DNA of 64,000 nt from Hydrangea macrophylla (lineage: Eukaryota; Streptophyta; Magnoliopsida; Cornales; Hydrangeaceae), in contig CM066987.1 in assembly GCA_033977485.1 (NCBI GenBank), positions 89,684,588 through 89,748,587 on the forward strand. Direction: 5' to 3'. Shown here piece after piece: positions 53,891-64,000 of the stretch. The position numbers were made by a program, and so were the translations under genes. Position 1 is the stretch's first letter; every line of letters starts with the position of its first letter. The notes under the pieces are model-generated. The model had not been told where the DNA came from. It did not search any database and saw nothing but the letters and a program-made list of their open reading frames with translations.

Positions 53891-53938
53891 CAGCTTTTAG
53901 TAAGCTAACGGCCTTTATTGCCTGGTTTTTCCCGTCTA
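53891..53938 (+). other. Weak double hairpin module in E LTR
   Basis: AGCTT-ttagt-AAGCT, then AACGGCCTTTATTGC, then CTGG...TCTAG. Only short stems remain, but position and spacer match the other families. Confidence 0.45.
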
Positions 53939-54378
53939 GACTTTCCTGTACCTTATTCTAAAGATGACGGAGCCTCCAATGGTGTTTACTATTCAAGAGG
54001 AAAATACCCAGAGGGTGGCCCCACTGATGATGTCTATACTGGAGAGGACTACTACGTCGATGTTTATGCTAACTGAAAATCTGGAGATAGTTATTAGTTC
54101 ATTATTTTTGTTTAGACTATTTTGTTATATTTGGTACTTGGGCATATGTTGCTTCCAAACCTTATGTACTTTCGCTGTAGCTTTACTGTTGTAATAACTC
54201 TAAGGTTTATAATAGAAGCAACGGTTATTATATCCAGTTTGTTTTTATTACTATTCTTGTTGTTGACTAGTACTATGTGGTGTGGATAATTAGTGACATC
54301 CACCAGTCATTCCCTATGGACCCAAAAAGGAAATTAATTTTTCTCTATTTTTGCTACTCCATGGCGTGATAGGATTTT

Positions 54379-54390
54379 TGGTATCAGAGC
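54379..54390 (+). other. Primer-binding site of element E (initiator tRNA-Met)
   Basis: TGGTATCAGAGC, 7 bases inside the LTR end. Confidence 0.92.
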
Positions 54391-54524
54391 TTTAGGTTGT
54401 GATACTTTCATTCACTAACGATTCCACACCATTTGGTCCTAGCAATTTAAGATCCCTAAGATGAGATATGAGTTTAAGATAAGATCTTCCTTCTGACGAT
54501 ATGTAGTTGTCCTTATAGGATAGC

Positions 54525-55484
54525 ATAGATCCAGCATTTCATAGATTTATGGATGACCCTTATGGAGGACACATGATCCATGGAAATAGCATGGAACCAT
54601 CTGACCTAGAGCATTACCAGGAACGCGTGCGACAGATAGCCAGTCACTATTTGGAGGAAGATATGTGGAAGGCCCTCTATGTTGATTGACAGACTCACCC
54701 AACCCAGATGCGTATGGATGATTACCATTCTGCGAGGATTTGCAGAGATATTTATTAAGAGATTTAACGTTTAATCCAGAGTAAACTGGAGATGGATGCT
54801 ATCGAGTTATGAGCTATTCTTGGGGGACCTATTGAGGCAGCACCTACAGTAGTGCCACCATCACCAGTACTCGAGGTACCTATTCCAGAGCCACGGGAGC
54901 AGCTCGAGGAGCTAGAGTCACCAAAGGCCGAGCCTATGGTAGAGGTTGATCCAGAGGAAGATCCCATAGAGGACATCGAGCCAGTTAAGGATGACGAGGA
55001 CCCAGAGAAGGATCCAGAGAATGACCCAGAGGTTATTGTTAAGGAGTACATAGGAGTAATGGGAGGTGAGATTATAGAGGATATTGTAGTAGAGCCTAAG
55101 GTAGACGAGGTAGTCATACCAGAGATACCCATAGTGTTTGATTTACCAGCAGGATCTGTGCTTCATATGGCAGCTATTGCCAATATGGTAGCCGAGTAGG
55201 TAGCAGTGATAGTTGCACAACCAGCTAGACTTCCGATAGGACACGTTGCATTTGCAGATGCTATGGCTATTGTTGGGGATTTTGCTGAGTTGATCACCGA
55301 TGTTGTCGAGCCAGCATTTGATATTGAGGAGATGGAGGTTGACAACATGATTGTCGAGGACTGGGATATTGGGGTGGTAGTAGGAGGAGTGCCAACACCA
55401 GCCGAGGATGATCCACCGATAGAGATGGACGTTGTACCTGAGGATGATGCACCAGTAGCAGGATCAGATGCTGACGATTTTTGA
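54525..55484 (+). pseudogene. Leader ORF between PBS and gag of element E, acidic, broken
   Basis: The conceptual start IDPAFHRFMDDPYGGHMI resembles MDPAQPLFVPDAFGGHWV of the B leader ORF; the initial ATG appears changed to ATA. After LEHYQERVRQIASHYLEEDM there are stops and a frame shift. A long Pro/Glu/Asp-rich segment follows (54852-55199: VLEVPIPEPREQLEELESPK, VDPEEDPIEDIEPVKDDEDP) and continues in frame past a TAG (55197-55199) to 55484. I do not know its function. Its place and composition match the B leader ORF, so it is probably an accessory gene of this lineage. Confidence 0.5.
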
Positions 55485-55819
55485 GTCAGGACCTACAGGA
55501 TTTAGTTTTTGTTAGTTTGATCAGGACATGTAGTCCACATGATTTTTGGGAGCGTGAGAGATAGCTATTTGACCATAGCGTTGTATAGTATTAGCAGTAG
55601 TAGTCGTAGCATTGTAAATAGCTGACCTTAGTACTGTTTAGCCTTTGTCCCACGTGGTACACAGTTTGACTAGTGTGTACTATGCGATACATCTTTTGAT
55701 TTATATAAGAGCAGTACTTTTGATATTGATTATAGGGTTGCTTTGAGGTGTTGTTTAGTAGGACTCTTAGTTCTTGTTGCTTTTTGCTCTATCTTGTGTT
55801 CATTTCTACAAGAAGACTT

Positions 55820-55845
55820 TCAACTAATTGATGTGTCTCTTGTAG
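55820..55845 (+). promoter_or_regulatory. Splice-acceptor-like site before E gag
   Basis: TTGATGTGTCTCTTGTAG|GC ends with AG at 55844-55845, 18 bases before the gag ATG at 55864. Confidence 0.5.
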
Positions 55846-56154
55846 GCAACACTCGTTACCTTTATGGTAGGACCCTTGAGAAATCACTAAGCGCAAATTG
55901 GAGCACCTATTCTGGAAGGAATGGACCCATTGTAGACACCCCATTTTGTCGGCTATCAGATTTAGGAGACCCATAGCTTGGTGGTTCACAATGATCGAAA
56001 AAGACTTAAAAGGACTCTTGGAAGTTAGTTCTGTCTCTCAGAATGCTCAGAATGACCAAAATGCCCCTGAAAGCCCGAAAACTCCCAGATTTGGTCCTAA
56101 AGTTCTGGAAACATGCTACGTCGTAAGAAAAACAATAAAATGAGTTTTTAAGTA

Positions 56155-56407
56155 AAATCGAATAAAATCATCAGCTCCCAGAGACCCCCGGAAGTCCCGG
56201 AAGTTCCCGGAAAGTCCTCGTTGACCGGTTTGACCAAGGTTTGACCAAGTTTGACCGAAATCATTCGAATTCACCGGAATCATTAGAAAAGTATAAAAAT
56301 GAGTTTTAAAAGAGAATCGAGCGAAAACGTCAACTCCTGGGAGCTCCCAGAGGTTCCCAGAACTTCTCGGGAATCCCAAGTTTGACCAGTTTGACCAAAA
56401 TTTGACT
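56155..56407 (+). promoter_or_regulatory. W-box-like TTGACC cluster and tandem duplication in F1
   Basis: TTGACC occurs at 56221, 56230, 56241 and 56251 (approximately), again at 56382 and 56391, and TTGACT at 56402. The block sits in a duplicated unit of about 165 bases marked by AGCTCCCAGAGAC/AGCTCCCAGAGGT. TTGAC(C/T) is the core bound by WRKY factors. The same clusters are kept in F2 (61965-62005 and 62150-62175). Confidence 0.6.
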
Positions 56408-56765
56408 TTGGAATCGGGGCACCGAAATAATTTTCAAATATTTTTCATGGATACTAGAGGTCAACAGCTTTCCAACGGTATATCGCACATAATTCCTGGA
56501 TTTAAAACGAATTTATTTTGAATTTCCGAAGGCGAAAAAGGCGATAAAATTGGATTTTATCGCGAATACCGCAAAACTTTTCAAAGCGACCTATCCCCGA
56601 ACTATTTTTTATGTAAAGTAGACTCCATTACCTTTCCAACGGTATATCACAACCTCAATTTGGAGTTCGTATGCATTTTCTGTGAATTTCGGACGAAATA
56701 GGGCCTTTTCGCGAATACCGGAACCTCTGGGGGCCTAAACGTAATTTTCTGGGCTTCTGAGGAGC

Positions 56766-56835
56766 AGTGCCGCCGCGGCACTGGCCCACTTCCGTCGCGG
56801 CACTGGCCCAGTGCCTCCGCGGCACTCAACCCTCG
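56766..56835 (+). repeat. GC-rich GCCGCGGCACTGGCCCA repeats in F1
   Basis: Three to four units of CCGCGGCACTGGCCCA lie in an AT-rich context about 140 bases before the TATA box. In F2 (62535-62600) the units have mutated at CG sites (GTGGCATTGGGCCA). Confidence 0.7.
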
Positions 56836-56969
56836 CAGAGTCCATTTTTGTAATTTTTTGGGGGGTCCAATTTGATTAATTGAAAGCCAAAACGACGTAG
56901 TTTTATGTTCACAGATGTTTGGGACCAATGGGAACACTTCTAAAATCCCAAAACCACCCCAAATTGGCC

Positions 56970-56977
56970 TATATAAA
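56970..56977 (+). promoter_or_regulatory. TATA box of F1
   Basis: GGCCTATATAAACCCC, followed by a GA-rich leader. The matching part of F2 is deleted. Confidence 0.65.
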
Positions 56978-59900
56978 CCCCCCATTGCTCTTCATTTTGG
57001 GGGAGCCAAGTGCAAAGCTTGAAAAGTTGTAGAGAAGAAGAGAGATAGAGATAGGTTTAGAAGAAAGAAAGGGAGCTTCTCCCATTGATTTTCCATAAGA
57101 AAGTGAGTTTTATTCTTTTTTTCTTCCATTATCCTTCTATATACTTCACATCCCAAACACCCCCAAATCACCATTCTTGAGCATTCTTGAGTTAGGAAGC
57201 TACTTCCATGTCCAAATGTCAAAATCTATGAGTGAAACACCAAGCTACAAGTCCAAAATCACATTGATTATCATCTATTGATTGCTATTTGCTTACTTGT
57301 TCATATTATGTTCATCTCTTCTTACCTCATTTCTTTTTATTTTTCTTTATTTACTTACTTGTTCTTCATCATCTAAATGATGACATGAAGTTTGAGGTGA
57401 GTGAATCCTTATGGATAGTAGCTCTTGACCTCAAAAACATGTTTGATAGATGATGATCATAACTTCAATACCTCCAAGGTATTCTTGAAGTGTATTGAAG
57501 TTATGTTCTAATAAAAATAAGTTTCTCCAACAATCTTGGAGGTTCTTGATGATGAGTTGAATGTTGGCATTTTAAGTGGTTATAATCTTTATTGAGTAAT
57601 AAAAATGCACTTTCAAAACCTCTATTTCAAAACCCCCCTCAATCCCTCTCATTTTGATTTCAAGAAAGAAAACCTTATTTTCCCCAAAATCTTCAAAACA
57701 ATGAGTTAAAACAGTGAGTGAGCTGAGTTCAAAGATTTCTCTAGAACTCAATAATCAACATATAGATGCAAGGCCACTTGGAAAGTCTTCCTAACTCATT
57801 GGAGAACACCCATGATTTTTGGTTTGACTTGGAAGTACTTGAAAATGGTCCATTTGGACCCAAACATTCCTTCCAAACATTCTGCCTCTGCTGTCACAGC
57901 AGCTTGACTAACTTCCAACTTATTTTTCAGAAATATTTTCCAAAAGGGGTGGTCCCAACTTATTTTTCCCTTACACTTCAATGTCTTAGGGAACTTTCTG
58001 TATAACATGGGCCCCTAGATGATTCGTTTTCATTTTCTAAGATTTTTCAACATTTTAGTCGACAGTACGGACTCGGTTTCTGAGTGACCTCTGTTGTTCA
58101 TATGATTTCTCTCAATCTGTGATAGTTATTAAAGCTTGGATTTTTGGGTAGTGTTCTAGACACAATAAGGAACATCTCCATAAAATGTCATGCATTGAAA
58201 ACGTTCCTAACCCCTCTTTGCAATTTTCCCAAGATCATGCTACTATTCTGTCCACTATTCACAGCAAGCACATTTTAACTTTCATTCTTTGATTTGATGA
58301 TTATATGCCTTCCAAATTAGTTCATATCTTAGGAAGTAGTTCATACCACATTTGTACATATCCCATGATGATTTCATTCATTCATTCATAGACATTTTAG
58401 ACTTCTAAGTCATTCTAAAAATCCATGTACCCAAAACACACTACAACCTTTGCACATTTTAGATACATACATTGCATTCATGCAAGATTTGGGGCTTTTG
58501 TGACTCCTAATCTAAGAAGATTATAAGGAACGATCATGATCACACGTTCATGCTTCCCCCGATCTAATCATCCTTTCTCATCCGTCCCGGGGATTGAGGG
58601 ATCTTCTTTTCTCAAAGATTAACATGCATCATACTAGCTTGCTAAGCATATTTTGATTTCTTTGTTTATTTGTTTCAAGAACAATTCATGTCCCCCTCTA
58701 GATTAGGAAGTCTTGATTATTTGATATATGAATAGACGATTTTTTTCTAGGTTTATTTGTGTGATCTTTCACTTTACATTGTATGATATTTGACTTAGAT
58801 CTTATGAATGATATTTTATCTTTAGATCTTCCAATTTCAAGATTCTTATGTAATGTAATATACTATCATAGTATTAATTGCCGAACCATACATAGTATAA
58901 GATGATTATTTGGATGCTAATTGAGGCCCGTCGAGAGACGGGGCGAGTTGAGGGTGTTTTAGTCGCGACAAAGGCTCCTTCCTCTCTCGTACCAAAATCC
59001 CGAGCCAAGTTCTTTGGTTATGAAGGACCGGTGCCCTTTATCCATTTAGGTGAGTTAAAATTAGATTTCTTGGTTCCTTAACGACCAAGTGGTGACTCTG
59101 TATCTGTTTTCAACAGACCTTTTCTCTTTCCTTGATTCAAAATCAAACGAGTTCCAAAAACAAAATGAAGCGGTGGAATCCCGGTATCCACACCCATCTG
59201 GAGTTTTTGAAGCATTCGTGCACCGGATGAAGCATGTAGGCGATACCTACAACTATGCTACAAATCAACAACCTATCTAACCCCCAGTTATACCATTTCA
59301 ACAGAGGCAAATAAGGGACAAGTTACTTGCAAATTTCTGTGGGTTATGTCCTGAGAAGTTCGATGGACTAACAAAACCATGGAAAGCTGAATAATGGATA
59401 AGAGAAATGGAGTTGATTTTTGAAGCATTAGAATGCAGTGAGCAAGAAAAGCATCATCTTGCTACGTTCCAGCTCACCTATGCAGCTGCTGATTGGTGGG
59501 AGGCTGAATGAGCCACTATAGGGATGAATGTTGTGGGAGCAATGTCTTGGGAAACATTCAAGGGAAGATTTTTGGAGAATTACTTTCCAGAAGACGAAAA
59601 AGGATCAACAAGAGAAGAATTTCATAAGCTTAGTTCAAGGAGATTGGACGGTAAGAGAATTTACCACAGAGTTTGAGCGACTATCTCGATTCACCTAGCA
59701 TATGATCACCGCAGAAGAAGGTGAAAAGATTTCACCAGGGACTGAATCCCCATCTTTGCTATATGATGATTGGTCACCTAAACCAGAGTTTTGAAGGACT
59801 AGTAAGACTTGCTGTAAGTCTAGAGAAGGACGTATATCCAATACAACGACCTCAGAAGAATCGACCACAACCATCAAGGAACTTCCAATAAAGGAATTTC

Positions 59901-60240
59901 CAGACATAGCCGCTGAGGAATACCCAAGGGTGGAGACCTCAGGGAAATTTTTTAGGCAACAAGAGAACCTGGGAAGGAACCAGGAAGCCCTAGCAGAGTT
60001 ATCTTCAACCCCATCCATATCAACAGCGAGGACCGCAACCTTAGGCACTGTTTATAACTCCGTCATTAGGTGACGGAGGTTATTTTAACTGTGGGAAGTC
60101 AATACATATTGCAAGGAACTACACTGCCCACAGACCTAATCGCAGGCCAGATATTGTCTGTCACAACTGTAATAAGCCAGGGCATTTGAGCAGAGATTGT
60201 CGTGCACCATTAGGAGGATACTATGGGGCACCAGTTTAAG

Positions 60241-61659
60241 GAATACAAGGACCCCCAGAGCAGACTTGAGTAAATGCTATAATCCCAGGGGAAGCAAGTT
60301 TTAGTGCCGATGAACAACAACATTTGGAAGGTATGCTTGTACTCTTTCATAGTCCAGTTAAAGTTTTATTTGATACTGGAGCTACACGTTCTTTTATTGC
60401 TATTAAGATTGTACATCAGTTGGATTTAGAACCCCAGACACTTGAGCTAGCACTAAATGTTGTATCACCATTGGGAGTTACTGTTAAGCTGGGTAAAGTA
60501 TGTAAAGATTGCTTATTGACTTTGGGAGATAGGAATCTTCCAGCTGACTTTAGTAGTTCTATCGATGTTAGAGTTTGCCATTATCCTAGGGATGGATTGG
60601 TTGACTAATTACAGTGCCAATTTGGATTGCCCTACTAGGACGATTGTGTTTCTGATACCAGGATGACTGACGACTAGCTTTTAGTGTCAGTAAACGAGTG
60701 ATATGTTCTTGACAAGTAGTTTAGCTACAATCAGAAGTGCGAGTACGAAACTTAAAATGGATCAGATTCCTAATGTACAAGACTTTCAAGATGTATTCCA
60801 AGATATTAAAGGACTTCCTTCAAAAAGGGAAATTGACTTTTGTGTGGAACTAGTACCTGGAACATTGCCTATTTCCAAGACTCTGTATCGAATGGCACCA
60901 ACTGAGATGTTGAAACTGAAGAAGCAGGTCCAAGAACTTGAAGATTTAGGATCTATTCATCCAAGCACGTTACCTTGGGGAGCACCTATTTTGTTTATAA
61001 AGAAGAAGGAAGGGACAATCCGACTATGCATGGACTATAGAGAGTTGAACAAGGTCACAATTAAGAATAGATATCCACTACCTTGGATAGACGATCTATT
61101 CAATCAGTTATAAGGATCGAAGATCTTTTGAAAGATCGATTTACATTCGAGATATCAACTTTTAGTTCGACCAAAGAATGTGTCAAATACTGCGTCCAAG
61201 ACAAGATACGGGCATTATGAGTTTTTAGTTATGCCTTTTGGATTGACGAATGCTTCAATAGTATTTATAGACATAATAAATAGAGCTTTCAAACCATATC
61301 TGGATAAATTCATTATAGTGTTCATTGACGACATACTGATCTACTCAAAGATGGAGGAAGAACACAAAGACCACTTGCAGATTGCTTTATAAACACTTCA
61401 AGATAATAAGTTATGTACAAAGTTCAGCAAGTGTGAATTTTGTCTACAGGTAGTCAAATTCTTGGGACATGTAATATCTCAAGATGGTATCTTTGTTGAC
61501 TCATCTAAGATTGATGCAGTCATAAGCTGGAACAGACCAACTAATGTGACAGAAGTCAGAAGTTTCCTCGGCCTAGTAGGATTTGATAGAAGATTTGTAG
61601 AAGGATTCGCCAAGATAGCAGGACCTTTGATGAATTTGACGAGGAAGGAGATGAAGTAC
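60241..61659 (+). pseudogene. Protease and RT of element E, truncated by F2
   Basis: The protease (60324-60608) shows VLFDTGATRSFIAIKIVHQL with an intact DTG, then KVCKDCLLTLGDRNLPAD. A frame change and stop follow near 60608-60720. RT begins at about 60770: [59 protein letters not shown], then a stop at 61111-61113. It continues with [20 protein letters not shown] and [14 protein letters not shown] (61180-61392), keeping the catalytic Asp pair. The last visible part is [13 protein letters not shown] and [20 protein letters not shown] (61462 on), cut by F2 at 61659. Confidence 0.87.
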
Positions 61660-64000
61660 TATAGACACCCCATTTTGTCGGCTATCAGATTTAGGAGACC
61701 CATAGCTTGGTGGTTCACAACGATAAAAAAAGACTCAGAAGGACTCCTGGAAGTTAGTTCTATCTCTCGAAATGCTCAAAAAGTGGTACAAATGACAAAA
61801 ATGCCCCTAAAAGCCTAAACACTCCCAGATTTGGATCGAAAGTTCTAGAAACATGTTGTGTCATAAGAAAAGTCATAAAATGAGTTTTTATGCAAAATCA
61901 GATGAAATCGTCAGCTCCCAGAGACCCCCGGAAGTCTCAGAAGTTCTCGGAAAGTCCCCGTGACCGGTTTGACCAAGGATTGACCATGTTTGACCAAGTT
62001 TTGACCGAAATCGTCGAAATTCTCCAAAAGGCTCCGAGATCATTCTAGATCATGTGAAAAGTACTAAAACAAGTTTTAAAAGAAAATTGTATAAAAACGT
62101 CAGCTCCCGGGAGCTCCCAGAGGTTCCCAGAACTTCCTGGAGGTCCTTGGTTTGACCAGTTTGACCTAAAGTTGACTTTAATACTGGAGCACTGTATCAT
62201 TTTTAAAAATTTTCATGGATACTAGAGGTCAATAGCTTTCCAACAGTATATCGCACATAATTTCTGGATTTAAAACGAATTTATTATGAATTTCCAAAGG
62301 TGAAAAAGGAGATCAAATCAACTTTTATCGCGAATACTGCAAAACTTTTCAAAGTGACCTATCTCTGAACTATTTTTTATGGAAAGTAGACTCCATTACC
62401 TTTCCAATAGTATATCACAAGCTCAATTTGGAGTTTGTACGCATTTTTTGTGAATTTTGGACGAAATAGGGCCTTTTCGCGAATACCGAAACCTCTGGAG
62501 AGCCTAAATACAAATTTCTGGGCATCTGAGGAGCTGTGCCACAGTGGCATTGGGCCACTACCGTGGAAGCACTTGGCCAATGCTGCGGTGGCACTCAACC
62601 CCCGCAGAATCCATTTTTGTAATTTATTTTGGGGTCCAAATTGAATAATTGAAAGCCAAAATGACATAGTTTCTTGTTCACAGATGTTTGGGACCAATGG
62701 GAACACTTATAAGAAAGTAAGTTTCAATCTTGTTTTCTTCCATTACCCCTCTTATATTTCACATTCAAGTCTTTCCCAGCCACCATTTTGAGCAATCTTG
62801 AGTTAGGAAGCTACTTTCATGTCCAAATGTCAATATCTATGAGTGAAACACCAAGCTACAAGTCCAAAATCACATTGATTATCATCTATTGATTGCTATT
62901 ACTTGCTTGTTTACATTAATGTTCATCTCTTCTTACCTCATTTCTTTTTTATTTTTTCTTTGATTACTTACATGCTTATCATCATCTATATGACATGTTG
63001 TTTAAGGAGAGTGAATCCTTATGGATAGTAGCTCTTGACCTCAAAGACATGTTTAATGGATGATGACCCTAACCTCAATACATTCATATGTATTCTTAAA
63101 GTTATATTCTCAAACAAAACTATGTTTATGCAAGTAATATTGGGTGTTTTTATATGAGTTTGATGATGATGTTCCAAGTGGTTTTAATCCCCTTTTTGTA
63201 CTTGAAACGTGCTTTCAAAACCCCTATTTCAAAACCCCTTTAAAACCCCCAACATTTGGATTCCAAGAAATAAGCTTTGCTTTACCAAAAATCATCAAAA
63301 TAATGAATGATCTGAGTTCAAAGATTTCTCTAGAACTCAATATTCAAGGTATGATCATGATACCACTTGTAAAGTCTTCTTAACTCATTATAGAACATCT
63401 ATGATTTTTGGTTTAGCTTGAAAACACTTGGAATGGTTCCATTTTGACCCAAACATTCCATTCAGACATTCGGTTTTTGCTGTCATAACAGCTAGGTCCA
63501 CTTTCAACTTATTTTCCAGACAACTTTTCCAAAGAGAGTGGTCCAACTCATTTTTTCCTTACACTTCAGTGTCTTATGGAACTTTCTGTATAATATGGGC
63601 CTCTAGATGTTTTGTTTTCATTTTCTAGGAGTTTTTGACATTTCTGTCGACAATACGGACTTTGTTTCTGAGTAAACTCTATTTTTTATATGATTTCTCT
63701 CAATTTGTAATAGTTATTGAGGATTGGATTTTTGATTTGTGTTCTAGACACTATAAGGATGATCTCTATAAACAATCATGCATTGAAAACATTTCTAACC
63801 CTATTTTTCAATTTTCACAAGATCAAGTCACTATTCTGTCCACTATTCACAGCAAGTATACTTTTACTTCCATCCTTTGATTTGATGCTTATATGTACTT
63901 CAAATTAATCCATATTCTAGGAAGTGGTCCATACCATATTTTTACATATCCCATGATGATTTTCGCAATGCATTCATTCATCTTCTAGACTTCTAAGTCA
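61660..64000 (+). repeat. LTR F2, second copy of the F family, runs off the window
   Basis: Starts TATAGACACCCC (the TG mutated to TA) directly after AGTAC in E RT and aligns along F1 to the window end, with more substitutions. Compared with F1 it lacks about 145 bases (F1 about 56955-57098) that include the TATA box and the GA-rich leader: GGGAACACTTATAAGAAAGTAAG at 62700-62722. Without the promoter this copy is probably silent. Whether it is solo or the 5' LTR of a full element cannot be seen. Confidence 0.8.

Larger units (their letters stand above)
52061..54371 (+). repeat. 5' LTR of element E
   Basis: Runs TGTAATTCCC to GGCGTGATA (terminal CA mutated). In order: palindrome cluster I (52153-52345), TATA box (52407-52419), GA-rich leader, GTGAGTT hairpin (52729-52744), palindrome cluster II (52864-53050), TGTTCTTAAAAGC repeats (53370-53680), weak double hairpin (53891-53938), shared terminal block. 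Confidence 0.88.
55931..59192 (+). repeat. Solo LTR F1 of a Tat/Ogre-like family
   Basis: A 3262-base unit starts TGTAGACACCCC, ends GGTATCCACA, and is flanked by CCCAT on both sides (55926-55930 and 59193-59197). Removing it rejoins E gag in frame across GMDP|SGVF. It has a W-box cluster (56220-56407), GC-rich GCCGCGGCAC repeats (56766-56835), a TATA box (56970-56977), a GA-rich leader and GTGAGT (57103-57108). The stretch 57110-58900 has no gene. Near the end is GGGTGTTTTAGTC...AAGTGGTGACTC, the layout of Ogre-type LTR ends. No internal region is left, so it is a solo LTR. Confidence 0.85.
55864..60240 (+). pseudogene. Gag of element E, split by solo LTR F1 and by stops
   Basis: The start ATG (55864) gives MVGPLRNH followed by a stop at 55888-55890; the frame then runs to GMDP where F1 begins. 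It resumes at 59193 with SGVFEAFVHRMKHVGD, matching DPTGIVGVFIRRMEQV of G. The capsid motifs follow: LANFCGLCPEKFDGL, MELIFEALECSEQEKHHL, ATFQLTYAAADWWEAE, WETFKGRFLENYFPEDE. At least three stops and frame changes are visible (for example 59278-59280). Zinc knuckles lie at 60080-60205: the first is degenerate (FNCGKSIHIARNY), the second intact (CHNCNKPGHLSRDC). Confidence 0.85.
52061..61659 (+). mobile_element. Element E: Tekay/Del-like Ty3/gypsy retrotransposon, 5' part, split by F1 and F2
   Basis: In order: 5' LTR (52061-54371), PBS, leader ORF, splice-acceptor-like site, gag (interrupted by F1), zinc knuckles, protease and RT. At 61659 the LTR F2 begins and the rest of pol and the 3' LTR lie outside the window. 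Gag and pol carry several stops. Protease is close to that of C. Confidence 0.88.

Noticed and set aside
54764..55132. Ser/Gly/Thr-rich minus-strand frame of 122 codons
   Set aside because: It is the antisense shadow of the Pro/Glu/Asp-rich leader ORF of E, which lies in the element's sense direction.
57766..58005. 79-codon frame in F1 as a gene
   Set aside because: Short, without motif, and its F2 counterpart is disrupted.
55931..64000. F1 and F2 as the two LTRs of one element
   Set aside because: The sequence between them is gag-pol of element E, continuous in frame across F1, and F1 has its own CCCAT duplication. F1 and F2 are separate insertions.

Overview
This is a repeat-dense stretch of plant nuclear DNA, almost certainly angiosperm. 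The signs are Ty3/gypsy and Ty1/copia retrotransposons with plant primer-binding sites (initiator tRNA-Met type TGGTATCAGAGC; tRNA-Asp type TGGCGCCGTTGCCGGGGA), LTRs of 1.5-3.3 kb, a Mutator-type foldback element with a 9-bp target duplication, and AT-rich spacers. I found no host gene, rRNA, tRNA gene, CRISPR array or organelle sequence. The species cannot be named from this window.

Left third (1-25.4 kb). The window opens in the last codons of a Tekay/Del-like polyprotein and its 3' LTR (element A1, to 2734). A1 abuts part of an older LTR (A2, 2735-3931). Next come a minus-strand LTR (L, 4021-7299) holding a foldback Mutator-like element (5934-7284), an LTR fragment of the E family (to about 8140), and a minus-strand copia 3' end (8141-10140). 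A second A2-type LTR (10141-22414) is split by a complete 11.2-kb minus-strand Tekay-like element (B, 10581-21803, duplication CCGAG). A minus-strand gypsy LTR (K, to 23454) and 2 kb of non-coding sequence follow.

Middle (25.4-52 kb). A decayed minus-strand gypsy pol (C) is split by two young non-autonomous elements: G (25432-33147, duplication TGTAA, gag only) and H (35577-42724, duplication ATGGT, one 578-codon ORF of unknown role). At 43579 C is interrupted again by D (minus, tRNA-Asp primed, gag-protease only), whose 5' LTR is in turn cut at 52060 by E.

Right (52-64 kb). E is a plus-strand Tekay-like element with LTR, PBS, a leader ORF, gag, protease and part of RT. It is split by an LTR of a Tat/Ogre-like family: solo LTR F1 (55931-59192, duplication CCCAT) in gag, and F2 (from 61660, running off the window) at the end of RT.

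How the parts relate. Most coding regions are broken. G and H have intact ORFs and near-identical LTRs, so they look recent and would need enzymes from other elements. Several non-coding patterns recur across unrelated families: clusters of ATCGAT/CGATCG palindromes just upstream of the TATA box in four LTR families; a GTGAGT splice-donor-like hairpin in the LTR paired with an acceptor just before the gag ATG; an array of hairpins in A1 whose stems change in a compensated way; and a hairpin plus polypurine module present twice in both H and D. These are the observations most worth testing.
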